42,666 nucleotides of DNA, taken from assembly GCA_021163205.1 (NCBI GenBank), contig JAGGXF010000006.1:1-42666 (forward strand). The letters are read 5' to 3'. The notes under the pieces are model-generated. The model did no database searches, was not told the DNA's origin, and worked only from the letters and a program-made list of their open reading frames with translations. The DNA comes from Candidatus Aenigmatarchaeota archaeon (GTDB lineage Archaea > Aenigmatarchaeota > Aenigmatarchaeia > GW2011-AR5 > JAGGXF01). The translations under genes and the position numbers were made by a program. Of this stretch, positions 25,586 to 33,030 are shown piece after piece. Position 1 is the first letter of the stretch; each line of letters starts with the position of its first letter.

Positions 25586-26251
25586 ATGAAATCATTTTCT
25601 CTATTACTTTCCATTATAGGAACTTTCATATTGATAGTATCTTTTTCTATATTTGTCCAGAGCATATATCTAAAAAATATAACAAGTGAAGATTTTTTTT
25701 CAACCATTTTTGATAGCGCTATGGAAAAACAACTGCCAGATATATGTAGTCAGGCCAACCTAACAGAATGTTCCAGCATGAGTGATGTGGTTGACCAGAT
25801 ATGCGATAAATATGGTGAGACTAGCATACCGTGTGTAGAGATAAAAAAGAGATACCAAGAGATGATGGCTTACAAAGATGGGTTATACAGGAAAGAAGTC
25901 TTTGCCGGTTTTTCTATGTTCAAACTTAATCACTGGATTAATCTTACAAACAAATTTGGCATTCTTTTTATTCTTCTTGGAATGTTGCTTATATATCTGA
26001 GTGATAAGCGGATTAAAACATTACTCAAGAAAATTTCAATAGTTCTTCTTTTCACAGGAATATCATGCCTCTTATTTAGATTTTTCATAGCTTCCTTTTT
26101 TCAGAGTCAGAACATACCAACAGAAATTGTGCAGAGCTTATTTTCTGATATGATGATATTTGAGGTCAGAGCCGGCTTGCTTTGTATAGTGGCAGGAATA
26201 GTATTATTTTCAGTTCAATACCTTGCAAAAGAGAAAGACAACCGCGGATAA
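25586..26251 (+). CDS. four-helix membrane protein of unknown function
   Basis: The 221-residue product has hydrophobic helices near residues 4-28, 122-138, 147-168 and 190-209. Between the first and second lies a loop of about 90 residues, largely polar, with four cysteines (ICSQANLTEC, QICDKYG, IPCVEIK), which is probably extracellular and disulfide-bonded. It follows the surface gene at 24698 by 21 nt with a GGAGGTC ribosome binding site and is likely in the same operon. I recognise no family. It could be an export, assembly or sensing factor for the surface proteins, but this is context only. Confidence 0.65.
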   Translation: MKSFSLLLSIIGTFILIVSFSIFVQSIYLKNITSEDFFSTIFDSAMEKQLPDICSQANLTECSSMSDVVDQICDKYGETSIPCVEIKKRYQEMMAYKDGLYRKEVFAGFSMFKLNHWINLTNKFGILFILLGMLLIYLSDKRIKTLLKKISIVLLFTGISCLLFRFFIASFFQSQNIPTEIVQSLFSDMMIFEVRAGLLCIVAGIVLFSVQYLAKEKDNRG

Positions 26252-26295
26252 GAGAAACAAAATTAGATAATTATCTTATTAAGCATGGAAAGATG

Positions 26296-26658
26296 TTAAA
26301 AGCATATGTTACATTCTTTTAGGGAAGGATAAACCTCTTTATGTCTCTTGCACAAAAGCCCCCTTTTTCGCACCTCTTTACAGATTTCACAAAACTTAGC
26401 CATAATCTTGTCTTGTGTGGCACCTCTCAGAATATCTGCTGTGAGCTTATCTACCATACCCTTTACAATCTTGTTTTTTACTAGGGGGCTTTGGGCTCCT
26501 CTTAGTGAGCGGGAGTACTGAGAAACGGCACCTTGTGTAATTCCCAGAACCTCAGCTACTTTTGTCTGGCTCATGTCAGCCTCAAGAAGGTTTCTTGCCA
26601 ACATTGCTCTCAGCTGTGGAAGTAGTTCCATTACGATGATTTCGCAGGGTGGCTTCAT
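26296..26658 (-). CDS. COG2522-type archaeal transcriptional regulator (HTH)
   Basis: The 120-residue protein opens KPPCEIIVMELLPQLRAMLA, the typical start of this archaeal regulator family. It has a helix-turn-helix with SQTKVAEVLGITQGAVSQYS near residue 29. The C-terminal part holds CEICKEVRKRGLLCKRH and a last CNIC, so a zinc-binding cluster is likely. It is divergent from cysteine desulfurase with about 68 nt between them. Two small palindromes in that space (26691-26701 and 26706-26721) are candidate operators. Control of iron-sulfur genes or autoregulation is plausible from position. The target is not shown by sequence. Confidence 0.8.
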   Translation of the reverse strand: MKPPCEIIVMELLPQLRAMLARNLLEADMSQTKVAEVLGITQGAVSQYSRSLRGAQSPLVKNKIVKGMVDKLTADILRGATQDKIMAKFCEICKEVRKRGLLCKRHKEVYPSLKECNICF

Positions 26659-26690
26659 GCTTTATTTATCACGAGAAAGCTTTTTAAATA

Positions 26691-26721
26691 TAACAGCGTT
26701 ATAATTTATTACTCATAATAA
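26691..26721. promoter_or_regulatory. divergent promoter with two palindromes (HTH regulator / iscS)
   Basis: TAACAGCGTTA at 26691-26701 and TTATTA-CTCA-TAATAA at 26706-26721 are perfect short dyads. They flank and overlap TTATAATTT, the TATA-like box about 24 nt before ATG 26727. On the minus strand TTTAAAAA at about 26680-26687 can serve the regulator gene. Confidence 0.45.
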
Positions 26722-26726
26722 GGACC

Positions 26727-27911
26727 ATGGATGATTTTATGAAAAAAATATATATGGATCACGCCGCCACAACCCCCGTTGATAAGCGCGTTTTCGAGGT
26801 TATGAGACCATTTTTTTCTGATAAGTTTGGTAACGCTTCCTCCATACACGCCATCGGACAGGAAGCCAGCGATGCTTTAGAAAAGAGCCGAAAAAAGTTG
26901 GCGTCCGTGCTAAATGCGGACCCAGCAGAAATAATATTTACATCAGGCGGTACAGAGTCTAATAACTTTGCATTGAAGGGGACAGCGTTTGCTAACCGGA
27001 AAAAGGGTAAGCACATAATCACAACTAAGATAGAGCATGATTGTGTTCTTAATTCTGCCAAGTGGTTGGAAAGGCAAGGCTTTGATGTTACCTACCTCCC
27101 TGTTGATAGATACGGTTTGGTAGACTTGAATGAACTTGAGAAATCAATAAGAAAGGATACAATTCTCATATCTGTGATGCACGCGAATAACGAAATAGGC
27201 ACGATAGAGCCCATTGAGGACATAGCCAAAATTGCCAGCGAGCGAAACATATATTTTCATACAGATGCCGTGCAGACAACAGGCAAGCTGAAGATAGATG
27301 TAAAAAGACTCAACGTTGATATGCTTTCTATATCTTCGCATAAGCTTTTCGGTCCGAAAGGCGTTGGAGCGCTTTTCGTGAGAAGTGGGACAAAAATAGA
27401 TGCCCTTCTTCATGGCGGAGGCCACGAGCGCGGCATGAGGTCAGGCACGGAAAACGTTGCTGGCATTGTCGGATTTGCGGAAGCCGTTAAAATAGCCGAT
27501 AAAGAACGAGAGAGAGAAATGCCGAGGATTGCTAAGATGAGAGACAAGCTTATCAAAGAGATCTTGGATAACATACCCGACAGCTATCTTACTGGCCATC
27601 CGAAGAAGAGACTACCGATCAACGCCAGTTTTTACTTCAAGTTTATAGAAGGTGAGTCGTTGATCTTGAAGCTCGACGATAAAGGTATAGAAGCATCGAC
27701 AGGTTCTGCTTGCTCTTCCAAGTCACTTAAACCAAGCCATGTTCTACTGGCAACAGGGTTGAAGCCAGAAGATGCCCACGGTTCTCTTAGGCTCACGCTT
27801 GGTAAGGATAACACAACAGAAGAAATAGATTACGTAATAAAATCTGTTTCAGAAGCGGTAGAAGAGCTCAGAAAGATTTCACCATTTAAGAAAAGCTTTG
27901 AGAAGGTTTAA
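26727..27911 (+). CDS. iscS: cysteine desulfurase (IscS/NifS type)
   Basis: This PLP enzyme takes sulfur from cysteine for iron-sulfur cluster and thiolated tRNA synthesis. The 394-residue protein has the MDHAATTPVD start, FTSGGTESNN near residue 71, a histidine that stacks on PLP in KIEHDC, the HTDAVQTTGK segment near 178, the PLP lysine in SISSHKLFGPKG (residue 206) and the catalytic cysteine in STGSACSSKS (residue 329). ATG 26727 fits leaderless spacing to the TATA box, and ATG 26739 is the alternative start. IscU follows 62 nt later. The nearby ThiI-like gene is a possible sulfur acceptor. Confidence 0.94.
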   Translation: MDDFMKKIYMDHAATTPVDKRVFEVMRPFFSDKFGNASSIHAIGQEASDALEKSRKKLASVLNADPAEIIFTSGGTESNNFALKGTAFANRKKGKHIITTKIEHDCVLNSAKWLERQGFDVTYLPVDRYGLVDLNELEKSIRKDTILISVMHANNEIGTIEPIEDIAKIASERNIYFHTDAVQTTGKLKIDVKRLNVDMLSISSHKLFGPKGVGALFVRSGTKIDALLHGGGHERGMRSGTENVAGIVGFAEAVKIADKEREREMPRIAKMRDKLIKEILDNIPDSYLTGHPKKRLPINASFYFKFIEGESLILKLDDKGIEASTGSACSSKSLKPSHVLLATGLKPEDAHGSLRLTLGKDNTTEEIDYVIKSVSEAVEELRKISPFKKSFEKV

Positions 27912-27973
27912 AAATATATAAATCCAGAAAACAAGAAACAAGCGAAAGCTATTTTATTTTGCAGGTGTTTTTA

Positions 27974-28372
27974 ATGTACTCAAAAAAAGTTATGGAACTT
28001 TTCAGGCACCCACACAACATGGGTAAGATAGAAAATCCAGACGGTGTTGGTAAGGTTGGAAACCCGGTTTGTGGAGATGTTATGTATATTTATATCAAGG
28101 TCGGAAAAAATGAAAAAGGAGAGGAAATAATAGAAGATATAAAGTTTGAAACATTTGGATGCGCTGCAGCCATTGCCACATCTTCCATGATAACAGATAT
28201 GGCCAAAGGCAAGACTCTCGAAGAAGCAGAAAAAATAACAAGGGATGATGTGGCCAACTATCTCGGAGGACTGCCTCCCATAAAAATGCATTGTTCCAAC
28301 CTTGCTGCAGATGGTCTCAAGGCAGCCATAGCAGATTATCGCAAGAAAAAGCCCATTAAGCCAGAAAAGTGA
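27974..28372 (+). CDS. iscU: iron-sulfur cluster scaffold IscU
   Basis: IscU is the scaffold on which clusters are built from sulfur supplied by IscS. The 132-residue protein has the family's three ligand cysteines: GNPVCGDVM (residue 33, with Asp 35), FGCAAAIATSSM (residue 63) and KMHCSNLA (residue 107). The start MYSKKVMELFRHPHNMG is typical. ATG 27974 follows AGGTG at a good distance, and an in-frame TTG at 27959 is rejected. It forms a pair with iscS, and the ThrRS editing domain gene follows four bases after its stop. Confidence 0.94.
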   Translation: MYSKKVMELFRHPHNMGKIENPDGVGKVGNPVCGDVMYIYIKVGKNEKGEEIIEDIKFETFGCAAAIATSSMITDMAKGKTLEEAEKITRDDVANYLGGLPPIKMHCSNLAADGLKAAIADYRKKKPIKPEK

Positions 28373-28376
28373 TTCA

Positions 28377-28790
28377 ATGAAACTTTTATTTATCCATTCT
28401 GAATGGATGAAATATGAGGTAAGGAAAAAAACAAAAATTGCCCAAAGGCTTGAAGAAAAAGATAAGAAAAAGAAATTTGGGCAAGTCCTTGTTGTGAAGA
28501 TATGTGCAGAATCAAAAGATGAAAATAAGGACGACATTCTGGAAAAGACAGCGCGAAATATAAAAGACATCGCAAAAAAAGTAGGTGAAAGTAATATTGT
28601 TCTTTTCCCCTTTGCACACCTTTCCGATGACCTCAGCAATCCGGTATTCGCGCTAGAACTAATAAAGAATCTCAAGAAGTGTCTAGAAAAATCTGGCTAT
28701 ATCGTAGATACAGTGCCTTTTGGGTGGGTTAAAAAATGGTCTTTGGAAACAAAAGGGCACCCTCTCGCAGTTCTCTCGCGAAGATTATAA
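28377..28790 (+). CDS. stand-alone archaeal ThrRS editing domain (trans-editing factor)
   Basis: The 137-residue protein matches the N-terminal editing domain of archaeal threonyl-tRNA synthetase, a D-aminoacyl-tRNA deacylase-like fold that removes serine from mischarged tRNA-Thr. Family features are the MKLLFIHSEWMKYEV start, VLVVKICAESKDE near residue 40, NIVLFPFAHLSDDLSNP near 77 and YIVDTVPFGWVKKW near 108, followed by the terminal KGHPLAVLSRRL. In full-length ThrRS that last phrase leads into the catalytic part, but here a stop follows and no catalytic domain is found downstream. A separate editing protein is known in some Crenarchaeota. The gene follows IscU with a GTGATT site before the ATG. 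Confidence 0.85.
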   Translation: MKLLFIHSEWMKYEVRKKTKIAQRLEEKDKKKKFGQVLVVKICAESKDENKDDILEKTARNIKDIAKKVGESNIVLFPFAHLSDDLSNPVFALELIKNLKKCLEKSGYIVDTVPFGWVKKWSLETKGHPLAVLSRRL

Positions 28791-28870
28791 ATCTAGCAAT
28801 TCTAAAAATGATTTAAACTAGAAAGAGATAATACTTATTATTAGTAAAGTCGAATAAATTAGTGATTCTT

Positions 28871-29506
28871 ATGATACCGCACCCAACCACGGTTCTTGTT
28901 ATCGGAAAGCCAGATGAGCATAGAGAAGAACTTGTCAATCATTTTATAGCCGATGCTCTGAAGAAAAACAAGGAAACACTCTACATAACAGTTGATAAAG
29001 ATCCGAGAGATGTTATTAATGGGCTTGGGAATCTTGTTAATATAGATGAGCATATAAAGAACAAAAAAATACATTTTATAGATTGCTACTCTGCGGCTCG
29101 ACACAAAGAAAATGAAAATGACGTCATTTCGCTTATTCATCCGAGAGATCTGAGAAAAGTTCATAAGTTGACATTAGAAAAGCTCTCGAAATTAGAGAAA
29201 CCAGAACGAGTCGTTGTTGACACCCTCTCGGGGCTATCAAGATTTAATACTCCAGCCATGATAGAATCATTCATAGACGTTACAATAGGCAGACTGAAAA
29301 AAAACGGCGCTACTGTTTTGCTTTTGGTTGATGAGGATTTTCACCCAACATATAAGGCAGATTTGGAAGTGTTAACAGACATGACCTTACGATTGTATGA
29401 AATCAAAAATAAAACAATGATATCATTATATGGACTGGTCAATGGTGTTCTTGTTCAGAGGCAGATGAAAAAAGATGAGTTTTTTGAGCAGTATTTTAAT
29501 AATTAG
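28871..29506 (+). CDS. RecA/KaiC-like fold protein without a normal P-loop
   Basis: The 211-residue protein looks like a KaiC/RAD55-type domain. It has a first beta strand VLVIGKPDEHREEL where the Walker A loop should be, a strand TLYITVDKDPRDV, a Walker-B-like RVVVDTLSGLSRFN near residue 118 and a following TVLLLVDEDFHP strand. GxxxxGKS/T is absent, so ATP binding is doubtful. Similar degenerate RecA-like proteins in archaea are linked to signalling or attachment structures, but none is well understood. ATG 28871 follows GTGATT. A GTG at 28862 is in frame. No operon partner is evident. Confidence 0.6.
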   Translation: MIPHPTTVLVIGKPDEHREELVNHFIADALKKNKETLYITVDKDPRDVINGLGNLVNIDEHIKNKKIHFIDCYSAARHKENENDVISLIHPRDLRKVHKLTLEKLSKLEKPERVVVDTLSGLSRFNTPAMIESFIDVTIGRLKKNGATVLLLVDEDFHPTYKADLEVLTDMTLRLYEIKNKTMISLYGLVNGVLVQRQMKKDEFFEQYFNN

Positions 29507-29530
29507 TTTTTTTTGGCTTCTGGTTTTTGA
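29507..29530 (+). terminator. T-rich terminator after the KaiC-like gene
   Basis: An eight-T run begins four bases after the stop, with a second run of five Ts about 10 nt later. Oligo-T runs are sufficient for archaeal RNA polymerase to terminate. The opposite-strand gene also ends near here. Confidence 0.4.
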
Positions 29531-29590
29531 TTTCTATTCAAAAACTTACTACACATAAATTATAGATATATATGTTGTAATACTCAAAGC

Positions 29591-29893
29591 CTAATTATTC
29601 TTAGTCAGTTCCTTCTTAATTTCAGATACAACTGCTTTTACAAGGTCTCTATCTTCAAGTATCTCTGCTTTTATCGGGTCTAGCAGAATTTTTTTTGCTT
29701 TTTTCTCCAAGAGCTTTCTTTTTTCCATTTGTTTTAGCGTTTTTTCTATCATTTCTCTTTCTTTTTCGTCAAAAATTTTTTCTTCTATATAACTTAGTCT
29801 CTTATCCAAAACGGCGTTCTGTATTTCTAACATATCAATAATTTCATTCAGTTTTCGTTCATTCTCTTCTATCTTCTGAAATTTTCTGATCAT
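29591..29893 (-). CDS. small coiled-coil protein of unknown function
   Basis: The 100-residue product is almost wholly charged and helical, with heptad-like spacing from about residue 4 to 70 (KIEENERKLNEIIDMLEIQN, then KRLSYIEEKIF). The C-terminal part, LDPIKAEILEDRDLVKAVVSE, is less regular. No catalytic motif, cysteine or membrane segment is present. A GTGAT site precedes the ATG. It is divergent from the ThiI-like gene. I assign no function. Prefoldin-like or other chaperone folds were considered but not supported. Confidence 0.6.
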   Translation of the reverse strand: MIRKFQKIEENERKLNEIIDMLEIQNAVLDKRLSYIEEKIFDEKEREMIEKTLKQMEKRKLLEKKAKKILLDPIKAEILEDRDLVKAVVSEIKKELTKNN

Positions 29894-29921
29894 TACATCA
29901 CAATATTATCTTGTTTCAATC

Positions 29922-29930
29922 TTTTTTAAA
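29922..29930 (+). promoter_or_regulatory. TATA-like box for the ThiI-like gene
   Basis: TTTTTTAAA is centred about 25 nt before ATG 29952, which fits leaderless transcription. No Shine-Dalgarno-like sequence lies before that ATG. Confidence 0.45.
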
Positions 29931-29951
29931 TCTTGATTTGAACTAATCATT

Positions 29952-30578
29952 ATGCTAAAGCTCTTATCGCTCATATCGGGAGGTATAGATAGCCCAGTTG
30001 CTGCCTATCTCATTCAGAAGAACTCGAAAGAAACCCATCTGGATTTCATATTCTTTTTCACAGGAGCAGACAAAACAATAGTAAAAAAATGTATAAAGCA
30101 GATAAAAAAACAGCTCAATATCAAAAGAAAAATAAAGCTTTTCATTGTCCCGTATAAGCAAGTTATCTCTTCACTTGTTGGAATGGAAAAAAGAAGATTT
30201 CAGTGTATTCTCTGTAAGCGCGCGATGCTTCGGATGTCGAGTATCATAGCAAGAAAATACGGTTATGATGCTCTTATTACTGGAGATTCTTTGGGGCAGG
30301 TCGCATCACAGACCCTTGAAAATCTTTTTGTAGAAGACCGCGCTGGAGAAATTCCTGTTTTACGTCCGCTCATAGGTTACGATAAAATGGATATTGTTCG
30401 GGTCGCTGCTGATATCGGAACGCTTCAATTTTCTCAAAAGCATCTGGGATGTCAATTCGCTCCTAAAAAGCCGAAAACAACATCGAGCTTAGAAGAGGTT
30501 GAAAAAATAGAGAAGGAACTTGATATATCACGACTGATACGTGGAGCACTTGGAGGAGTTGAGGTCGAGGAAATATAA
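29952..30578 (+). CDS. minimal ThiI-like tRNA sulfurtransferase (PP-loop domain only)
   Basis: The 208-residue protein is the adenylating PP-loop domain of ThiI, which activates U8 of tRNA for conversion to 4-thiouridine. The PP-loop SGGIDSP is at 9-15. RRFQCILCKRAMLRM gives a CxxC at 85/88, GDSLGQVASQTLENL follows near 111, and a third cysteine is at 167 in KHLGCQFA. The usual N-terminal ferredoxin-like and THUMP domains, which bind tRNA, are absent, as is a rhodanese domain. Three cysteines in these places match the cluster-binding arrangement proposed for archaeal ThiI-type enzymes. The missing THUMP part must be supplied elsewhere or this protein has another substrate. Leaderless start. 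Confidence 0.78.
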   Translation: MLKLLSLISGGIDSPVAAYLIQKNSKETHLDFIFFFTGADKTIVKKCIKQIKKQLNIKRKIKLFIVPYKQVISSLVGMEKRRFQCILCKRAMLRMSSIIARKYGYDALITGDSLGQVASQTLENLFVEDRAGEIPVLRPLIGYDKMDIVRVAADIGTLQFSQKHLGCQFAPKKPKTTSSLEEVEKIEKELDISRLIRGALGGVEVEEI

Positions 30579-30581
30579 AAA

Positions 30582-32531
30582 TTATTCGACAAGGCTGCCC
30601 TTTCCAGACGGTATAGAGTTTTGTATAATATCAAGTGGTATTTTTTTAATGGCTTCTTTCTCCTCTTCTGATATAGCTTTTGCTACTAGTCTTTCTTTTA
30701 TCTTTTCTGCAAGCTCTTTTGCTGGGGTTTCACCCGGTTTCAAGGTCAGAAAATATTTACACTTTTCATTCACTGCTTGAACAGGAGCTATCATTAACAG
30801 TTTTTTTTCAGGTTCTACGCCAATCGCAAGTCTGAGTTGGGTTTTCTTCAGATAGTTTCTTTCTCCTTGTATCTGAAAAGAACCCTTGGGCAAGCCCGGA
30901 ACCTTTTTAACTTGCTCTGGCTTTATCCAGTACACATCCACATTGCCAAGTCCCATTTGCCACGCTTTGGAATAGGCTGCTGCAAACTCAGCCGCTTCCC
31001 TGACAGCAACAGGTGTTATTTTTTTCGGTGTTTTTATTCGTGGGTCTTCTTTTGCCTTTACAACAGTAAATGGGGCTCCATGTATCTCGGCATGTAATAC
31101 GATGTCTTCTGGCTTAGTATTTTTTTTGATTAACATTTCATTTGTGTCCGCGTCTTTTCCAGCAACAACCAGGAATCCATCAGATGTCCAGAAGTATCTG
31201 TATTTTTCATACCATTTTTTTCTCTTACGTTTTTCTATGATTTTTGGCACCAAAAGCTTTTTTTCTTCTATCTTAATCTCTTTTGTTTTTTCCATAATTT
31301 TTTTGGCTTTCTCCCGTTTGGATTTCATTTTTTTTGCTTTTTCATAGAGTTCCGCTGCATTTTCCTCAACGCTTTTTCTCATGTCTATTTCTATGTTTTT
31401 TCCTCCAAGTTCAAGAACAACGATACCGTCGTGCTCTCTTATTTCTTTAATTGCGTTAGCCTCTGGTGAGTCCTCTTTTTCTACTCTCTTTTTAATCTCA
31501 TCCCACGAAAGTGTTTCCCTTGCTTTTGAAAGCGTTTCGAGAATGCTCTCGACGAGACCATAGTTTTTGTATATGATGTCCGCCTTTTCTTTTGCCTCCT
31601 TTTCTTTTTCTTCCCATTTTTTTATTGCATCTGCCTGTTGCTTCACTATCCTTTCCTTTTTTTCTTGCGTGGAGTTAATTTCAGTTTTTTTAATGAGTTC
31701 TGCCTCTCTTATTTCGTTCTCACTAAAAAAAATGTCAACAGCTTCGTTAAAGCTTTTCATTTCTTTTTTCTCAAAATTTTTATACACCTTTATATCGAAT
31801 GGAATAGCATCTATTATTTTACCGTCCATGAGAACAATTTTCGGTTCCAGCTTTTTTTGCATCAACTCTTTTATGCTCTCAAATACTTTTTTAGTTTCTT
31901 CTTGAGAAAGCGACTGAGCTATTTTGTTTTTATCTACTTCGCATAACAAAAGAATCTCTTCAGCATACTTTCCGCCAAACCCCATCTGAGCAAGTAAACC
32001 AACTATTTCTCTTGGGGATGCGTACACACTCCTTTTGAATTCCCTGAAGTCGTCTAGGAATGAGTTTGTTTTTGGAAAAGCATATTTTTCCTTTGGTGCT
32101 ATCGTTCTTTCTGACCATCGTTGAATCTCAAAAGGCATTATTATGCTGTAATTTGAATCTGTTAATATGAAATTTCCTTTATGAAAGAGTTCCAAAATGA
32201 GTTTATACTCATTTGTCTCTAATTCTATTATCCTATCAAGAGCGTGCTGAGTAATTTTTTTAATTCGTTTGTTTTTGAGTCTTTTTCTCAAAAACATTGC
32301 AAAGTTTGAAGGCGTTTCAGATACTCGCCTGTAGTTTGTTAGATGGAAACGTCCCGCACTAGCGTATAACTCAAATTCTCCGAATCCACGAGAATAGAGC
32401 CTTATTCTTATATTTCTTTCACCTTGATGAATGTCCTGATAGATTTTCTCAATTCTACTATCCACAAGAAAGTTAAGCTCATTAACTAGGAACTTTATGT
32501 CCAGTCCCGATATCTCCTTTTGTTTTTTCAT
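30582..32531 (-). CDS. rqcH: Rqc2/NEMF/RqcH homologue, ribosome quality control
   Basis: This protein binds 60S/50S subunits with stalled peptidyl-tRNA in ribosome-associated quality control. The 649-residue product has the NFACT-N domain at the start (GLDIKFLVNELNFLVDSRIEK, then an IRLYSRGFGEFELYAS strand). Helix-hairpin-helix and long coiled-coil regions occupy about 180-430. The NFACT-R domain starts near 450 with EKYRYFWTSDGFLVVAGKDA and includes VLHAEIHGAPFTVVK. I chose the ATG at 32531, which removes 15 untypical residues. The start lies 50 nt inside the ScpB gene. The 3' end is three bases from the convergent ThiI-like gene. Confidence 0.9.
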   Translation of the reverse strand: MKKQKEISGLDIKFLVNELNFLVDSRIEKIYQDIHQGERNIRIRLYSRGFGEFELYASAGRFHLTNYRRVSETPSNFAMFLRKRLKNKRIKKITQHALDRIIELETNEYKLILELFHKGNFILTDSNYSIIMPFEIQRWSERTIAPKEKYAFPKTNSFLDDFREFKRSVYASPREIVGLLAQMGFGGKYAEEILLLCEVDKNKIAQSLSQEETKKVFESIKELMQKKLEPKIVLMDGKIIDAIPFDIKVYKNFEKKEMKSFNEAVDIFFSENEIREAELIKKTEINSTQEKKERIVKQQADAIKKWEEKEKEAKEKADIIYKNYGLVESILETLSKARETLSWDEIKKRVEKEDSPEANAIKEIREHDGIVVLELGGKNIEIDMRKSVEENAAELYEKAKKMKSKREKAKKIMEKTKEIKIEEKKLLVPKIIEKRKRKKWYEKYRYFWTSDGFLVVAGKDADTNEMLIKKNTKPEDIVLHAEIHGAPFTVVKAKEDPRIKTPKKITPVAVREAAEFAAAYSKAWQMGLGNVDVYWIKPEQVKKVPGLPKGSFQIQGERNYLKKTQLRLAIGVEPEKKLLMIAPVQAVNEKCKYFLTLKPGETPAKELAEKIKERLVAKAISEEEKEAIKKIPLDIIQNSIPSGKGSLVE

Positions 32532-33012
32532 TCTTCTCACGTAAAAATTTTTTAAGAGATTTCTTCTCAATTCCAAAATATTCTTCGAATTCTTTTGTCG
32601 TTTGTATTATTTTTGTGCGCGAATGTTTTTCTGTTTTTATAAGCCCTCTTTTTTCCAATTCTGATATGTATTGATATGTTCGGTTTCCTATAACCTTCAC
32701 GATATCTGATTGTTTGACCGGTTCATAAAAAGCTATGATTGATAATACACGCAGCATGCCTCTTGGGAGGTCTGTATGATTTGTCAGGTTCGAAACTTTT
32801 TCAAGATATTTCGGTTTTACGACAAGACTGTACCCACCGACATCCGAAACTTCTATGCCGTGTTCGTCTTTGGAGTAAATATCTTCCAAGTCTTTGAGAA
32901 GCCACTTTACTTCATTTTCATCTATCTTCAATATTTTCGCCAATTCTTCTATACTTAGCGGTTTCTCTGTTGTGAAAAGACAAGCTTCAAGGAGGGCAAG
33001 TTTTTCGTTCAT
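32482..33012 (-). CDS. scpB: segregation and condensation protein ScpB
   Basis: ScpB is the winged-helix kite subunit that dimerises and binds ScpA in the SMC condensin complex. The 176-residue protein starts with KLALLEACLFTTEKPLSIEE, the typical first winged helix. It has YSLVVKPKYLEKVSNL near 65, then RGMLRVLSIIAFYEPVKQSD with IVKVIGNRTYQYISELEKRG, the second winged helix. A basic tail follows. The gene begins 18 nt after ScpA ends, and its 3' end overlaps the RqcH start by 50 nt. Confidence 0.91.
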   Translation of the reverse strand: MNEKLALLEACLFTTEKPLSIEELAKILKIDENEVKWLLKDLEDIYSKDEHGIEVSDVGGYSLVVKPKYLEKVSNLTNHTDLPRGMLRVLSIIAFYEPVKQSDIVKVIGNRTYQYISELEKRGLIKTEKHSRTKIIQTTKEFEEYFGIEKKSLKKFLREKNEKTKGDIGTGHKVPS

Positions 33013-33030
33013 ATTGACACACCGAATAGT

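Noticed and set aside
27980-28675. Minus-strand 231-codon frame across iscU and the editing-domain gene
   Set aside because: It crosses two well-supported genes on the other strand and has no recognisable domain. Its phenylalanine/serine-rich content is typical of a shadow.
28791-28870. Possible frameshifted ThrRS catalytic domain after the editing domain
   Set aside because: All frames in the 80-nt gap are AT-rich with stops, and the next gene is unrelated.
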